Source of the DNA: Acidobacteriota bacterium
GTDB taxonomy: Bacteria > Acidobacteriota > Terriglobia > Terriglobales > Acidobacteriaceae
Reading direction: 5' to 3'
Length of the DNA stretch: 30,497 nt
NCBI GenBank assembly: GCA_021778315.1
Contig: JAJYCQ010000021.1
Span: 1-30,497 of the forward strand
A model generated the notes under the pieces. That model saw nothing but the letters and a program-made list of their open reading frames with translations, was not told the DNA's origin and did no database searches. A program made the position numbers and the translations under genes. Shown in pieces: positions 8,153-16,037 of the stretch (its first letter is position 1; each line of letters begins with the position of its first letter).

Positions 8153-9226
8153 ATGCGCGCCGCCGCCCTCCTCCTCGCCGCAACGCTCCTCGCTCCCACC
8201 GCGACCGCCCACGCCCAATGGACCCTCCAGCCCTCCCCCACCACCGCCGACCTCCGCGGCATCGACAACGTCGGCAACGGCATCGCCTGGGCCTCCGGCA
8301 CGAACGGCACCATCCTCCGCACCACCGACAGCGGCGCCCACTGGCAACGCTGCACCGTCCCACCCAACGCCGAGCACCTCGACTTCCGCGGCATCCAGGC
8401 CTTCGACGCCAACACCGCCATCGCCATGTCCAGCGGCCCCGGCGACCAATCCCGCCTTTACAAAACCACCGACGCCTGCCAATCCTGGCACCTCCTCTTC
8501 ACCAACCCCGACGAAACCGGCTTCTGGGACGCGCTAGTCGTCACCTCTGATGATGAATCGTTCGTCCTCGGCGATCCCGTAAACGGCGAATTCAGACTGT
8601 GGAGTCAAATTGGCGACAATCCCAAATGGTCCTCGGATTGGAACAACCATCCGGTGAGAGCATTGAAAGATGAAACAGCTTTCGCAGCAAGCAATTCATG
8701 TTTGTCCAGTGGCGGACTCGGTAGCTTTTCGTTTGTGACTGGTGGTCTAAAGCCCGAGATCATCTTCGAAGTTCATGGCATCGATGTAAAGAGTGGGATG
8801 TTTTCCAACTGGCAGCGCATCCCATTGCCTCTCGCAGCAGGCCCAAGTGCTGGAGCATTCTCCGTCGATCGGCCTTCGAACCAAGCTTTCCCTGTGGTCG
8901 GAGGCGATTATTTGAAACCAAACGTGACTGAAGGAACCGCCGTCTACACAAAAGATTGGGGTCTACACTGGCAAGCCGCCACCACCCCACCCCACGGCTA
9001 CCGCAGCGCGGTAGCCTACGACGCCACCACCCGCACCTGGATCACCGTAGGCCCCAACGGCACCGACATCTCCACCGACGACGGCCGCAACTGGCACCCC
9101 CTCATCCCATCGAAAGACGAACCCCCCGACGCCGACCGCAACTGGAACGCCCTCTCCCTCCCCTACGTCGTAGGCCCCCACGGCCGCATCGGTCTCCTCC
9201 ACCCCTCCGCCCTCCAACCCCACTAA
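8153..9226 (+). CDS. Secreted BNR/Ycf48-like beta-propeller protein
   Basis: A 357-residue protein with a signal peptide (MRAAALLLAATLLAPTATAHA). It has several blades of the BNR/photosynthesis-system-II-assembly-factor (Ycf48/HCF136-like) type: AWASGTNGTILRTTDSGAHW (about 43-62), RLYKTTDACQSW (about 102-113), AVYTKDWGLHW (about 263-273) and GTDISTDDGRNW (about 302-313). These repeated S/T-x-D-x-G-x-x-W motifs mark Asp-box propellers. Non-photosynthetic bacteria carry many such extracytoplasmic proteins and their function is mostly unknown, so photosystem assembly is not implied. Codon use and GC are uneven: the ends are extremely C-rich while about 8537-8970 is much closer to 50% GC, suggesting a mosaic gene (see findings). 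It converges on the downstream gene with a hairpin between. Confidence 0.8.
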   Translation: MRAAALLLAATLLAPTATAHAQWTLQPSPTTADLRGIDNVGNGIAWASGTNGTILRTTDSGAHWQRCTVPPNAEHLDFRGIQAFDANTAIAMSSGPGDQSRLYKTTDACQSWHLLFTNPDETGFWDALVVTSDDESFVLGDPVNGEFRLWSQIGDNPKWSSDWNNHPVRALKDETAFAASNSCLSSGGLGSFSFVTGGLKPEIIFEVHGIDVKSGMFSNWQRIPLPLAAGPSAGAFSVDRPSNQAFPVVGGDYLKPNVTEGTAVYTKDWGLHWQAATTPPHGYRSAVAYDATTRTWITVGPNGTDISTDDGRNWHPLIPSKDEPPDADRNWNALSLPYVVGPHGRIGLLHPSALQPH

Positions 9227-9251
9227 AAATCTCCCCCTCGCCCCAAACACA

Positions 9252-9301
9252 AAACACCCCAGTCCACCTCCGCATATCCGGCGGCAGCCTGGGGCGTGTT
9301 T
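9252..9301. terminator. Candidate bidirectional terminator hairpin
   Basis: Between two convergent genes, AAACACCCCAG (9252-9262) pairs with CTGGGGCGTGTTT (9289-9301) apart from a 2-nt bulge. The arm ends are A-rich on one strand and T-rich on the other, as expected for a terminator used from both sides. The loop is long (26 nt), which lowers confidence. Confidence 0.45.
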
Positions 9302-9312
9302 CCATCCAGCTC

Positions 9313-10059
9313 TTACTTCTGCGGAGTCACCTTCACCGCCTTATTCTTCTCAAACTGGACCACCACCGGGTGCCCGTCATTGTCGTACGTCACATAGCGG
9401 TCACCCATCGAATCCGAACTCGGCGTCATCACCTGTCCCAGCGCCATCATCGCCTGGTTCTCGCTCATCCCCGGCACCACCTCATGCTTGTCAATGTGAG
9501 CCCACGTCTCCGCTCCCCAGTGTTTGTACAGCACATGCGGATCGTCATAGAAGAAGACCTCATCATTCACCAGCGTATACAAGCCATTCGAGTAGTTGCC
9601 CACCGGAGTCGCATACTCTTTCTTCGGGTCGCTCGAGTTCGGCATCGTGAACGCCAGCAGCACCTGCCGCTCTCCCCCCGGTATCCGCAGCACCGCCCGT
9701 CCACTCGCCGGAGCCTTCTCCTCAAACACATCTTTGATCAGCAGAGGAGTCGCTCCCAGCAGCGTCCCCACCGGATGCGCATAGTTCACATGCTTGCCTT
9801 CATCCACGTAGTAGTCCATCTGTCCGCCCGCGCTCACCCACACCGTTTGCCCAATCAGCGCGCGCTCATTCGCAATCGAGTCCGGCCGTTCTTTCTTCAG
9901 AAACACCAGCGCATCCGGATCCACCTTCACCTCGGCATACGGATTCTTCGCCACCGGCATGTCCTCGTGATTCTTCCTGTACTGGTTCCCAATCAACCCC
10001 GCCACCACCAGGACAAACACACCCGCCGACGCAAGCGCTACCTTTGGTCCTTTTTGCAT
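9313..10059 (-). CDS. Membrane-anchored protein with BamE/SmpA-like C-terminal motif, function unknown
   Basis: A 248-residue protein starting at the ATG at 10059 with a strong Shine-Dalgarno (GGAGGG, 5 nt upstream). One N-terminal hydrophobic segment (about residues 7-24) should anchor it in the inner membrane or act as an uncleaved signal; no lipobox cysteine is present. The middle (about 45-185) is soluble and unrecognised. The end (about 194-245) reads VVPGMSENQAMMALG, then a GDRYVTYDNDG and VVVQF pattern. This is the shape of SmpA/BamE-type domains (GMsxxqvxxxLG, then a YxxxGxxVxVxF strand pair), so it may bind envelope proteins; this is motif-level inference only. It is divergent from the amidohydrolase gene (113-bp spacer). 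Confidence 0.75.
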   Translation of the reverse strand: MQKGPKVALASAGVFVLVVAGLIGNQYRKNHEDMPVAKNPYAEVKVDPDALVFLKKERPDSIANERALIGQTVWVSAGGQMDYYVDEGKHVNYAHPVGTLLGATPLLIKDVFEEKAPASGRAVLRIPGGERQVLLAFTMPNSSDPKKEYATPVGNYSNGLYTLVNDEVFFYDDPHVLYKHWGAETWAHIDKHEVVPGMSENQAMMALGQVMTPSSDSMGDRYVTYDNDGHPVVVQFEKNKAVKVTPQK

Positions 10060-10172
10060 AAAACCCTCCGTTCAAAGAGAGTAGCTGGATCGCCAAAAGG
10101 TTGCGAGCCCTATCCTCGAAAATCCTCCGTACGCTATCATCGGCGAACATCATCTCCCCGAGGTCTCCCCTC

Positions 10173-11657
10173 ATGCAACTTCGCCGCACCCTTCTCCTCG
10201 CTCCTCTCGCCCTGGCCCTCCACGCCCAGCAACCGCCCGCGCCCGCCGCTCCCTCCCCCGCCGTCACCCGCTACATCAAGGTCCCCGCCGCGGAGTGGAT
10301 CGTCCTCCGCCACGTCCGCGTCATCGACGGAACCGGTGCTCCCGCCATCGACAACACCGACCTCATCCTCCACAACGGCAAGATCGATTCCATCGGCCCC
10401 TCCGCCAAAATCGAAGCTCTCCCCAGCGCCGTCATCCTCGATCTCACCGGTCGCACCGTCTTCCCGGGCCTCGTCGGAATGCACGACCACCTCTACTACC
10501 TCACCCGCCCCAACCTCGACATCACCGGCGCCTCTGAGCCGCCTGTCATCGTCCCGCAAATGGGCTTCACCTCACCGCGCCTCTACCTCGGCGCGGGAGT
10601 CACCACCCTCCGCACCACCGGCTCCATCGAGCCCTACTTCGACCTCAACCTCCGCACCATGATCGACAACGGCTCCCTCATCGGCCCCCACCTCGACGTC
10701 ACCGGCCCCTACCTCGAAGGCTCCGGCGCCTTCGCCCTGGAGATGCACCAGCTCAAAGACGCCGACGACGCCCGCGCCACCGTCGCCTTCTGGGCCGCCC
10801 AAGGAGTCACCAGCTTCAAGGCCTACATGAACATCACCCGCGCCGAGCTCAAGGCCGCCATCGACGAGGCCCACAAGCACGGCCTCAAGATCACCGGCCA
10901 CCTCTGCTCCGTCACCTACCCTGAAGCTGTCGAGCTCGGCATCGACGACCTCGAGCACGGCTTCTTCGTCAACACCCAGCTTGACCCCGGCAAGCAGCCC
11001 GACCTCTGCCCACGCTCCAGCGGCAACCCCACCCTCGCCCGCATGACCCCTGACTCGCCCGAAGGCAAGGCCCTCATCAAGCTTCTGGTCGACCATCACG
11101 TCGCCGTCACCTCCACCCTCCCCGTCTTCCAGTCCTACGACCCCGCCCACCTCCACGTGCAGCCGCGCGTTCTCGCTGCCATGTCCGCCCCCACCCGCGA
11201 GGCCTACCTCACCGTCCGCAGTCTCGAACTCATGCGAGCCGCCGCCGACCCCAAAGCCGCCGCCGAGCGCGCCGCCATGTTCCACAACGGCATGGCGATG
11301 GAGCGAGCCTTCGTCGCCGCCGGTGGCCTCCTCCTCGCCGGCCCCGACCCCACCGGAGACGGCGGCACACTCCCCGGCTATGGCGATCAGCGCGAAGTAG
11401 AGCTCCTCGTCGAAGCCGGTTTCACTCCCCTCGAAGCCCTCCACATCGCCACCCAGAACGGTGCCATCTACATGGGCAAAGCCGCGACCATCGGCAGCAT
11501 CGCCCCCGGCAAAGACGCCGACCTCGTCGTCGTCAACGGTGACCCCGCCCAGCACATCACGGACATCGAAAACACCGAGCTCGTCTTCAAAGACGGCGTC
11601 GGCTACGACTCCAAAAAACTCCTCGACTCCACCCTCGGCCGCTACGGCCAGTACTAA
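10173..11657 (+). CDS. Secreted amidohydrolase (imidazolonepropionase-like/COG1228 type)
   Basis: A 494-residue metal-dependent hydrolase. The ATG at 10173 is preferred because it opens a signal peptide (MQLRRTLLLAPLALALHAQQ) with GAGG upstream; an in-frame start further up would bury it. The amidohydrolase signature is complete: the strand-1 HxH motif (GMHDH, His104 and His106), a lysine that could be carboxylated (SFKAY, Lys216), His243 in ITGH, His262 in DLEHG, and the catalytic Asp392 in AGPDPTGDG. The composite beta-sandwich is also present at both ends (RVIDGTGAPAIDNTDLILHNGKI near the start; GSIAPGKDADLVVVNGDP near the end). Family members hydrolyse amide, dipeptide or cyclic imide bonds; the signal peptide places this one in the periplasm. 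Its stop codon directly abuts that of the convergent MFS gene. Confidence 0.9.
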   Translation: MQLRRTLLLAPLALALHAQQPPAPAAPSPAVTRYIKVPAAEWIVLRHVRVIDGTGAPAIDNTDLILHNGKIDSIGPSAKIEALPSAVILDLTGRTVFPGLVGMHDHLYYLTRPNLDITGASEPPVIVPQMGFTSPRLYLGAGVTTLRTTGSIEPYFDLNLRTMIDNGSLIGPHLDVTGPYLEGSGAFALEMHQLKDADDARATVAFWAAQGVTSFKAYMNITRAELKAAIDEAHKHGLKITGHLCSVTYPEAVELGIDDLEHGFFVNTQLDPGKQPDLCPRSSGNPTLARMTPDSPEGKALIKLLVDHHVAVTSTLPVFQSYDPAHLHVQPRVLAAMSAPTREAYLTVRSLELMRAAADPKAAAERAAMFHNGMAMERAFVAAGGLLLAGPDPTGDGGTLPGYGDQREVELLVEAGFTPLEALHIATQNGAIYMGKAATIGSIAPGKDADLVVVNGDPAQHITDIENTELVFKDGVGYDSKKLLDSTLGRYGQY

Positions 11658-12980
11658 CTAGTCCACCGGCTCCATCCCGCTAAACTGCTTCTCCAGCGCC
11701 ACCAGGCTCTCCGCCGTCAACGTATCCGCATGCCGCAGCGCGGGGAAGAACACGCTCCACATTCCCGTCACGGTCATGCTCGCAATTCCTCCGATCACCA
11801 CCGCTCGCACCGCTCCCCACCAGTGCGCCGTCAGCCCGCTCTCATACTCACCCAGCTCATTCGACGCACCCAGAAACAGCCAATTAATACTCGACACCCT
11901 CCCCCGCATCGCCGGAGGAGTCGCCAACTGCAGAATGCTCGACCGCACCACCACCGAGATCATATCCGTAGCTCCAATCACCACCAGCGCCGCGCAGCTC
12001 AACAGAATATTCCGGCTCAACCCGAACACCACCGTCGCCGCACCAAACAGCCCCACGCACGTCAGCATCGTCTTGCCCGCCTTCCGCCGGATCGGCAAAG
12101 CCAGCAGCGTCAGCGACACCGCCAGCGCCCCCAGCGACGGCATCGCCCGCAGCAGCCCCAGCCCATTCGCACCCGAGTGCAGCACATCCACCGCAAAGAT
12201 CGGCATCAGCGACGCCGCTCCCCCCAGCAGCACCGCAAACAAATCCAGCGAGATCGACCCCAGCAGCAGCCGCGTCCCAATCACATACCGCAGCCCCGCC
12301 AGCATCGTCTCCACCGTAAAGCCCTTCTTCTCCCCACCCCCGCGAGGCCTAACCACGCTCAGCAATCCCAGAAACATCACCAGCCCCAGCAGCGTAAAGC
12401 AATACACCAGCGGAGCCCCATTGAGCCCCGCAAACCGTCCCCCAAACACCCTCGCCAGCGACACCGTAAACAGCAGCCCGCCCAACATCGGCCCCGTAGC
12501 ATTCGCAATCTGAAAGATCGTCGCCCCCCACGTCACCGCGTTCACAAAATGTTCCTTCGGCACCAGCGTAGGAACCAGCGCACTCGACGCCGGCCCGCTA
12601 AAGCATCTCCCCGTCCCAATCACAAACAGAATCGCGTAGATCACCCAGATATTCCGAGCCCCATGCAGAGCCAGTGCCAACAGCGCCGCTGTCGCCAGCG
12701 CCTGCACCGAGTAGCACACCAGAATAATCGTGCGCCGGTCATACCGGTCTGCCACATGCCCCGCCGGAAGCACAAAAAATAGTCCCGGAGCAAACAGCGC
12801 CAGCCCCGTATACCCCAGCGCCAGCGCCGAGTGCGTTATCTGATACACCTGCCACGCCACGCCCACCGACTGCGCCTCCGCGCCCATAATCCCCATCAGC
12901 CGCGCCGCCGAATAGAAGCGAAAGTCTCGTGACTGCCACGCAATCGTAGCCCTTGGTTTCGTCTGCTCCGCCTCATTCAT
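11658..12980 (-). CDS. MFS transporter (MFS_3 / EntS-like drug or siderophore exporter type)
   Basis: A 440-residue inner-membrane protein of the major facilitator superfamily with about 12 hydrophobic helices. The loop 2-3 signature is visible as GHVADRYDRRTII (about residues 75-87). The opening segment (WQSRDFRFYSAARLMGIMGAEAQSVGVAWQVYQITHSALALG) is typical of the MFS_3 branch that includes the enterobactin exporter EntS and MefA-like efflux proteins. Proton-driven export of a small molecule is likely and the substrate is unknown. It is divergent from murQ (84-bp spacer). Its stop codon begins at the base after the stop of the convergent amidohydrolase gene, leaving no room for a terminator between them. 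Confidence 0.9.
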   Translation of the reverse strand: MNEAEQTKPRATIAWQSRDFRFYSAARLMGIMGAEAQSVGVAWQVYQITHSALALGYTGLALFAPGLFFVLPAGHVADRYDRRTIILVCYSVQALATAALLALALHGARNIWVIYAILFVIGTGRCFSGPASSALVPTLVPKEHFVNAVTWGATIFQIANATGPMLGGLLFTVSLARVFGGRFAGLNGAPLVYCFTLLGLVMFLGLLSVVRPRGGGEKKGFTVETMLAGLRYVIGTRLLLGSISLDLFAVLLGGAASLMPIFAVDVLHSGANGLGLLRAMPSLGALAVSLTLLALPIRRKAGKTMLTCVGLFGAATVVFGLSRNILLSCAALVVIGATDMISVVVRSSILQLATPPAMRGRVSSINWLFLGASNELGEYESGLTAHWWGAVRAVVIGGIASMTVTGMWSVFFPALRHADTLTAESLVALEKQFSGMEPVD

Positions 12981-13064
12981 GTCCTACCATGCTCCCACAC
13001 TTCCCCCCTCCCCAGCGACGCATCTTCACCCCCCGGCGTTATCCTTAACCCAACGGAGACGCCC

Positions 13065-13985
13065 ATGCCCCCACCCGATCGTGAAACCCTCGCCGCCCTC
13101 CTCACCGAAGCCCGCAACCCTGCCAGCGAGCATCTCGACCAGCTCTCCACCCTCGACCTCCTCACCCTCATCAACGCCGAAGACGCCACCGTCGCCTCCG
13201 CCGTCCACGCCGTCCTCCCCTCAATCGCCAAGGCCGTCGACGCCATCGCCGACCGCTTCACCCGCGGTGGCCGCCTCTTCTACATCGGTGCCGGCACCAG
13301 CGGCCGCCTCGGCGTACTCGACGCCAGCGAGTGCCCCCCAACCTTCTCCGTCCCTCTCACCCTCGTCCACGGCCTCATCGCCGGGGGTGACCGCGCCCTC
13401 CGCCTCTCCAGCGAGCACTCCGAAGACTCCCGCGATGAAGGTGCCAACGACCTCGCCGCCGCCGGCTTCGCCTCCAACTCCCAGCCCGACACCCTCGTCG
13501 GCATCGCCGCCAGCGGCCGCACCCCCTACGTCCTCGGAGCCATCGACTACGCCAACGCCCGCAACGCCCTCACCATCGGCCTCAGCTGCGTCCCCAACTC
13601 CGCCCTCGCCCTCGCCTCCGACATCGCCATCACCCCCGCCACCGGCCCCGAGGTCCTCACCGGAAGCACCCGCATGAAGGCCGGCACCGCCACCAAGCTC
13701 GTCCTCAACATGCTCTCCACCGGCGTCATGGTCCGCACCGGTGCCACCTTCGGCAACCTCATGGTCAACGTCCGCCCCACCAACGCCAAGCTAGTCGACC
13801 GAGCCCACCGCATCATCTCCGCCGCCACCGGCTGCGACCCCGACACCGCCGCCCGCCTCCTCACCGACTCCGGCAACAACGTCAAAGCCGCCATCCTCAT
13901 GGCCACCCTCCACCTAACCCGCCCCGAAGCCGAACAACGCCTCACCGCCGCCCGCGGCATCCTCCGCAAAGCCCTCAACCCCTAG
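13065..13985 (+). CDS. murQ: N-acetylmuramic acid 6-phosphate etherase MurQ
   Basis: A 306-residue cytoplasmic enzyme with a single SIS domain. It cleaves the D-lactyl ether of MurNAc-6-phosphate to give GlcNAc-6-phosphate and lactate, a step of peptidoglycan recycling. The start at 13065 has GGAG upstream. The opening EARNPASEHLDQLSTLDLL is the MurQ signature (E-x-RN-x-x-S-x-x-LD). IGAGTSGRLGVLDASECPPTF (about 74-94) binds the sugar phosphate. Glu89 and Glu120 are 31 residues apart, the same spacing as the two catalytic glutamates of E. coli MurQ (83 and 114). Also visible are IAASGRTPYV and TGSTRMKAGTATKLVLNM. No MurNAc kinase, anhMurNAc kinase or MurP permease gene is next to it, so it acts alone in this locus. 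Confidence 0.96.
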   Translation: MPPPDRETLAALLTEARNPASEHLDQLSTLDLLTLINAEDATVASAVHAVLPSIAKAVDAIADRFTRGGRLFYIGAGTSGRLGVLDASECPPTFSVPLTLVHGLIAGGDRALRLSSEHSEDSRDEGANDLAAAGFASNSQPDTLVGIAASGRTPYVLGAIDYANARNALTIGLSCVPNSALALASDIAITPATGPEVLTGSTRMKAGTATKLVLNMLSTGVMVRTGATFGNLMVNVRPTNAKLVDRAHRIISAATGCDPDTAARLLTDSGNNVKAAILMATLHLTRPEAEQRLTAARGILRKALNP

Positions 13986-14017
13986 CCTCCGCAGGATACC
14001 CGTAGCCCAGCATCCTC

Positions 14018-14412
14018 TTGACCAGCGCCGCGCGTCCTTCGTGCCCCCACGAAACCCGTCCTCTCGACCAAAGCCGCGCATTCTTCGCGCCAATACAACT
14101 CTGTCATCTCGACCGGAGCCAAACGGCTTCATCGTTTGGCGTAGCGGAGAGACCTGCAGTTGCTGTTGCATTTGCATTTGCATTTGCATTTGCCGTTGCA
14201 TTTGCCGTTGCCTGTTTTTCGCCGTCATCCTGGAGCGAAGCGAAGGACCCCTGTATTTGCCTTTGCCTTTGCTTTTGCCTTTCTATCTGTCATTCTGAGC
14301 GCAGCGAGGAACCTGCTTCTCGCTCGCGCAGCGAGCGCCCGTTCTTGCCTGAGCTAGAAGCTAGGAGCTAAAGGCTAGGAGCTAAAAGCTAGAAGCTAGC
14401 AGCTAAAAGCGA
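14018..14412 (+). repeat. Mosaic intergenic repeat field 5
   Basis: This field lies between the convergent murQ and GH13-like genes. It holds CTCTCGACCAAAGCCGCGC fragments (about 14060), a GTCATCTCGACCGGAGC module with a perfect palindrome inside (14118-14140), and a TTGCAT/TTGCCG hexamer array (about 14160-14212). A GTCATCCTGGAGCGAAGCG module starts at 14224, a TTTGCC array lies at about 14255-14282, and a GTCATTCTGAGCGCAGCG module starts at 14289. It ends with CGCTCGCGCAGCGAGCG and a long run of AGCTAAAAGCT-like units (14350-14410). Confidence 0.8.
14118..14140. repeat. Perfect palindrome inside a repeat module
   Basis: GCCAAACG (14118-14125), 7-nt loop GCTTCAT, CGTTTGGC (14133-14140). This perfect 8-bp-arm hairpin interrupts a GTCATCTCGACC...GGAGAGACC module that is uninterrupted at 4501, so it looks like an insertion within the repeat. 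Confidence 0.6.
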
Positions 14413-14441
14413 GCACCCCACCCCAACCCTCCCGCGAATCC

Positions 14442-16037
14442 CTACCGCACCTCGCCCACCATCACTGCCCCCGGCGCCACCGTCAACAAATCCCCCACCG
14501 GCTCCGGGCTCAGCAACGACCGCAACCCCCGCCTCCCGGCCACATCCCCCAGCTCCACCGGCTTGTCCGACAAATTACACCCCACCACCACATTCGCCGA
14601 TGTCCTTGAGTCCGCCGGAGCTCTCCGCATCCACACCACCGCCCCCAGCGCGTCAAAATCCATCACCGTCTCCGCTCCCTGCCGCACCGTCGCATTGTCA
14701 TGGTGCAGCTCAATCAGCTGCTTATAAAGCTGCAGCAGCGACTTCGGATCAGCCTGCTCCACCGCCACATTCGCCGTCGCTCCATTGGCCGCCGCTCGCG
14801 CCGCGTCCAGCGTCCCAGCAGTAAAGCCCGGCAGCGTATTCGGATCAACCGCCACCGGAACAATCTCATCCGACTCCACCACCACCGGCATCGGAGGAGG
14901 AGGAAACAGGTCCTTCCGCAGCGGAGGAATATACGCCTGAAACCCCTCATACCCCTTCCCCGTGTCCACCGGCTTCGGAGCCACAGGCTTCGGCGCTGGC
15001 TCCGGCTTCCGCGTCACATTCCCCGGGGTCCACTGCATCAGCGGCCCATCCGTCCCCGCCGCGTCCAGCCCCAGCTCCAGCCCATACTCCAGCAGCACCG
15101 CCCCCCTTGACGCCAGCAGCATCACCGCCAGCGTCCTCTCCAACCCCGCCTTCTTCGCCGCCTCCATCTCCGCCGGAACCCGCACCGCCACCAGCAGCGG
15201 ATTGCTCACCGCCGCCGTCCTCGGATGACTCTGCCCCCGCCGTCCACGCCTCGTCGGAGCACTCGCAGCAGGAGTCGAAGCCGCCGCAGGCACCACCTCC
15301 GCCGACGTCCCCGCTGCCCCCAGCGCCGCCATCAACTGCGCCCGCAGTCCCGCCGCCGTCACCCCACCGCCCGCCGCCCTCCCCATCGCCGCGCTCGCCG
15401 TCAGCTGCGTCTCCTTCGACAGCGCCCGGATCACGTCCTGGTCCGCCGTCGCCGGAGCATCGGCCAGCAACACCCGTCCCCCCGGAAAGCTATCCGTCAG
15501 CACCCGAAGCTGGTGCAACAGCAGCGCAATATGCCCCGCCCCGTCCACCTTCTGCAGCTCTCCCGTCGGAATATAGATCCCAGCCGCCCCCTGGTTCAGC
15601 CACCCCCGCGCCGCGGCCAGATAGTTCGCATCATCGCTCTGCGATGCCGGAGCTCCCATCTCCACGATCACCCGCAGATGACTCCCCACCGCCGCCCGCG
15701 CCAAATCATCAAACCCCGTCGCCGACGGCGACAATCCCGTCACAATCAGCGCATCCACCCCCAGCCCCTGCAGATAATCCAGCCGCTGCCCCACCCCCGC
15801 CAGATCACCCTTCCCATCGCCATCCGAGTCTTGAAACGTCTCCGGATCGATCCTGTAAAACACCCCTCGCCGCCACCACGGCTCCACCGACACACCCGAC
15901 CCCGCCCAGTTCCTCTGCGCCATCACCTGCCCCCGCGCCGTCGCCAGCCCGCTCAGGCCAGGCAGTCCCGTACCCCCAAGGAGCAGCGCCGCGCTAAGAA
16001 ATAGAGGTCGCCATTTAGGCAGGAAGTAGGTCCGCAT
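14442..16037 (-). CDS. GH13 alpha-amylase-like protein lacking catalytic residues (probable pseudoenzyme)
   Basis: A 531-residue exported protein. The ATG at 16037 opens a signal peptide (MRTYFLPKWRPLFLSAALLL) and overlaps the 3' end of the upstream gene by 23 bp, suggesting coupled translation. GH13 landmarks are clear: WWRRGVFYRIDPETF (about 54-68), DSDGDGKGDLAG (about 70-81), LDYLQGLGVDALIVTGL (about 86-102), a TIM-barrel end with LLEYGLELGL and GPLMQW, and a C-terminal beta domain (SLLQLYKQLIELHHDN). At the nucleophile strand the usual GFRLD is replaced by GIYIP (about 154-158). The general-acid position reads LLADAP, and no NHD motif is seen before AVMLLASRGAVLLEYG. Domain B is essentially absent, and a Pro-rich linker (about 345-390) is inserted. 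It probably binds rather than cleaves glycans; this is inference. Confidence 0.8.
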   Translation of the reverse strand: MRTYFLPKWRPLFLSAALLLGGTGLPGLSGLATARGQVMAQRNWAGSGVSVEPWWRRGVFYRIDPETFQDSDGDGKGDLAGVGQRLDYLQGLGVDALIVTGLSPSATGFDDLARAAVGSHLRVIVEMGAPASQSDDANYLAAARGWLNQGAAGIYIPTGELQKVDGAGHIALLLHQLRVLTDSFPGGRVLLADAPATADQDVIRALSKETQLTASAAMGRAAGGGVTAAGLRAQLMAALGAAGTSAEVVPAAASTPAASAPTRRGRRGQSHPRTAAVSNPLLVAVRVPAEMEAAKKAGLERTLAVMLLASRGAVLLEYGLELGLDAAGTDGPLMQWTPGNVTRKPEPAPKPVAPKPVDTGKGYEGFQAYIPPLRKDLFPPPPMPVVVESDEIVPVAVDPNTLPGFTAGTLDAARAAANGATANVAVEQADPKSLLQLYKQLIELHHDNATVRQGAETVMDFDALGAVVWMRRAPADSRTSANVVVGCNLSDKPVELGDVAGRRGLRSLLSPEPVGDLLTVAPGAVMVGEVR

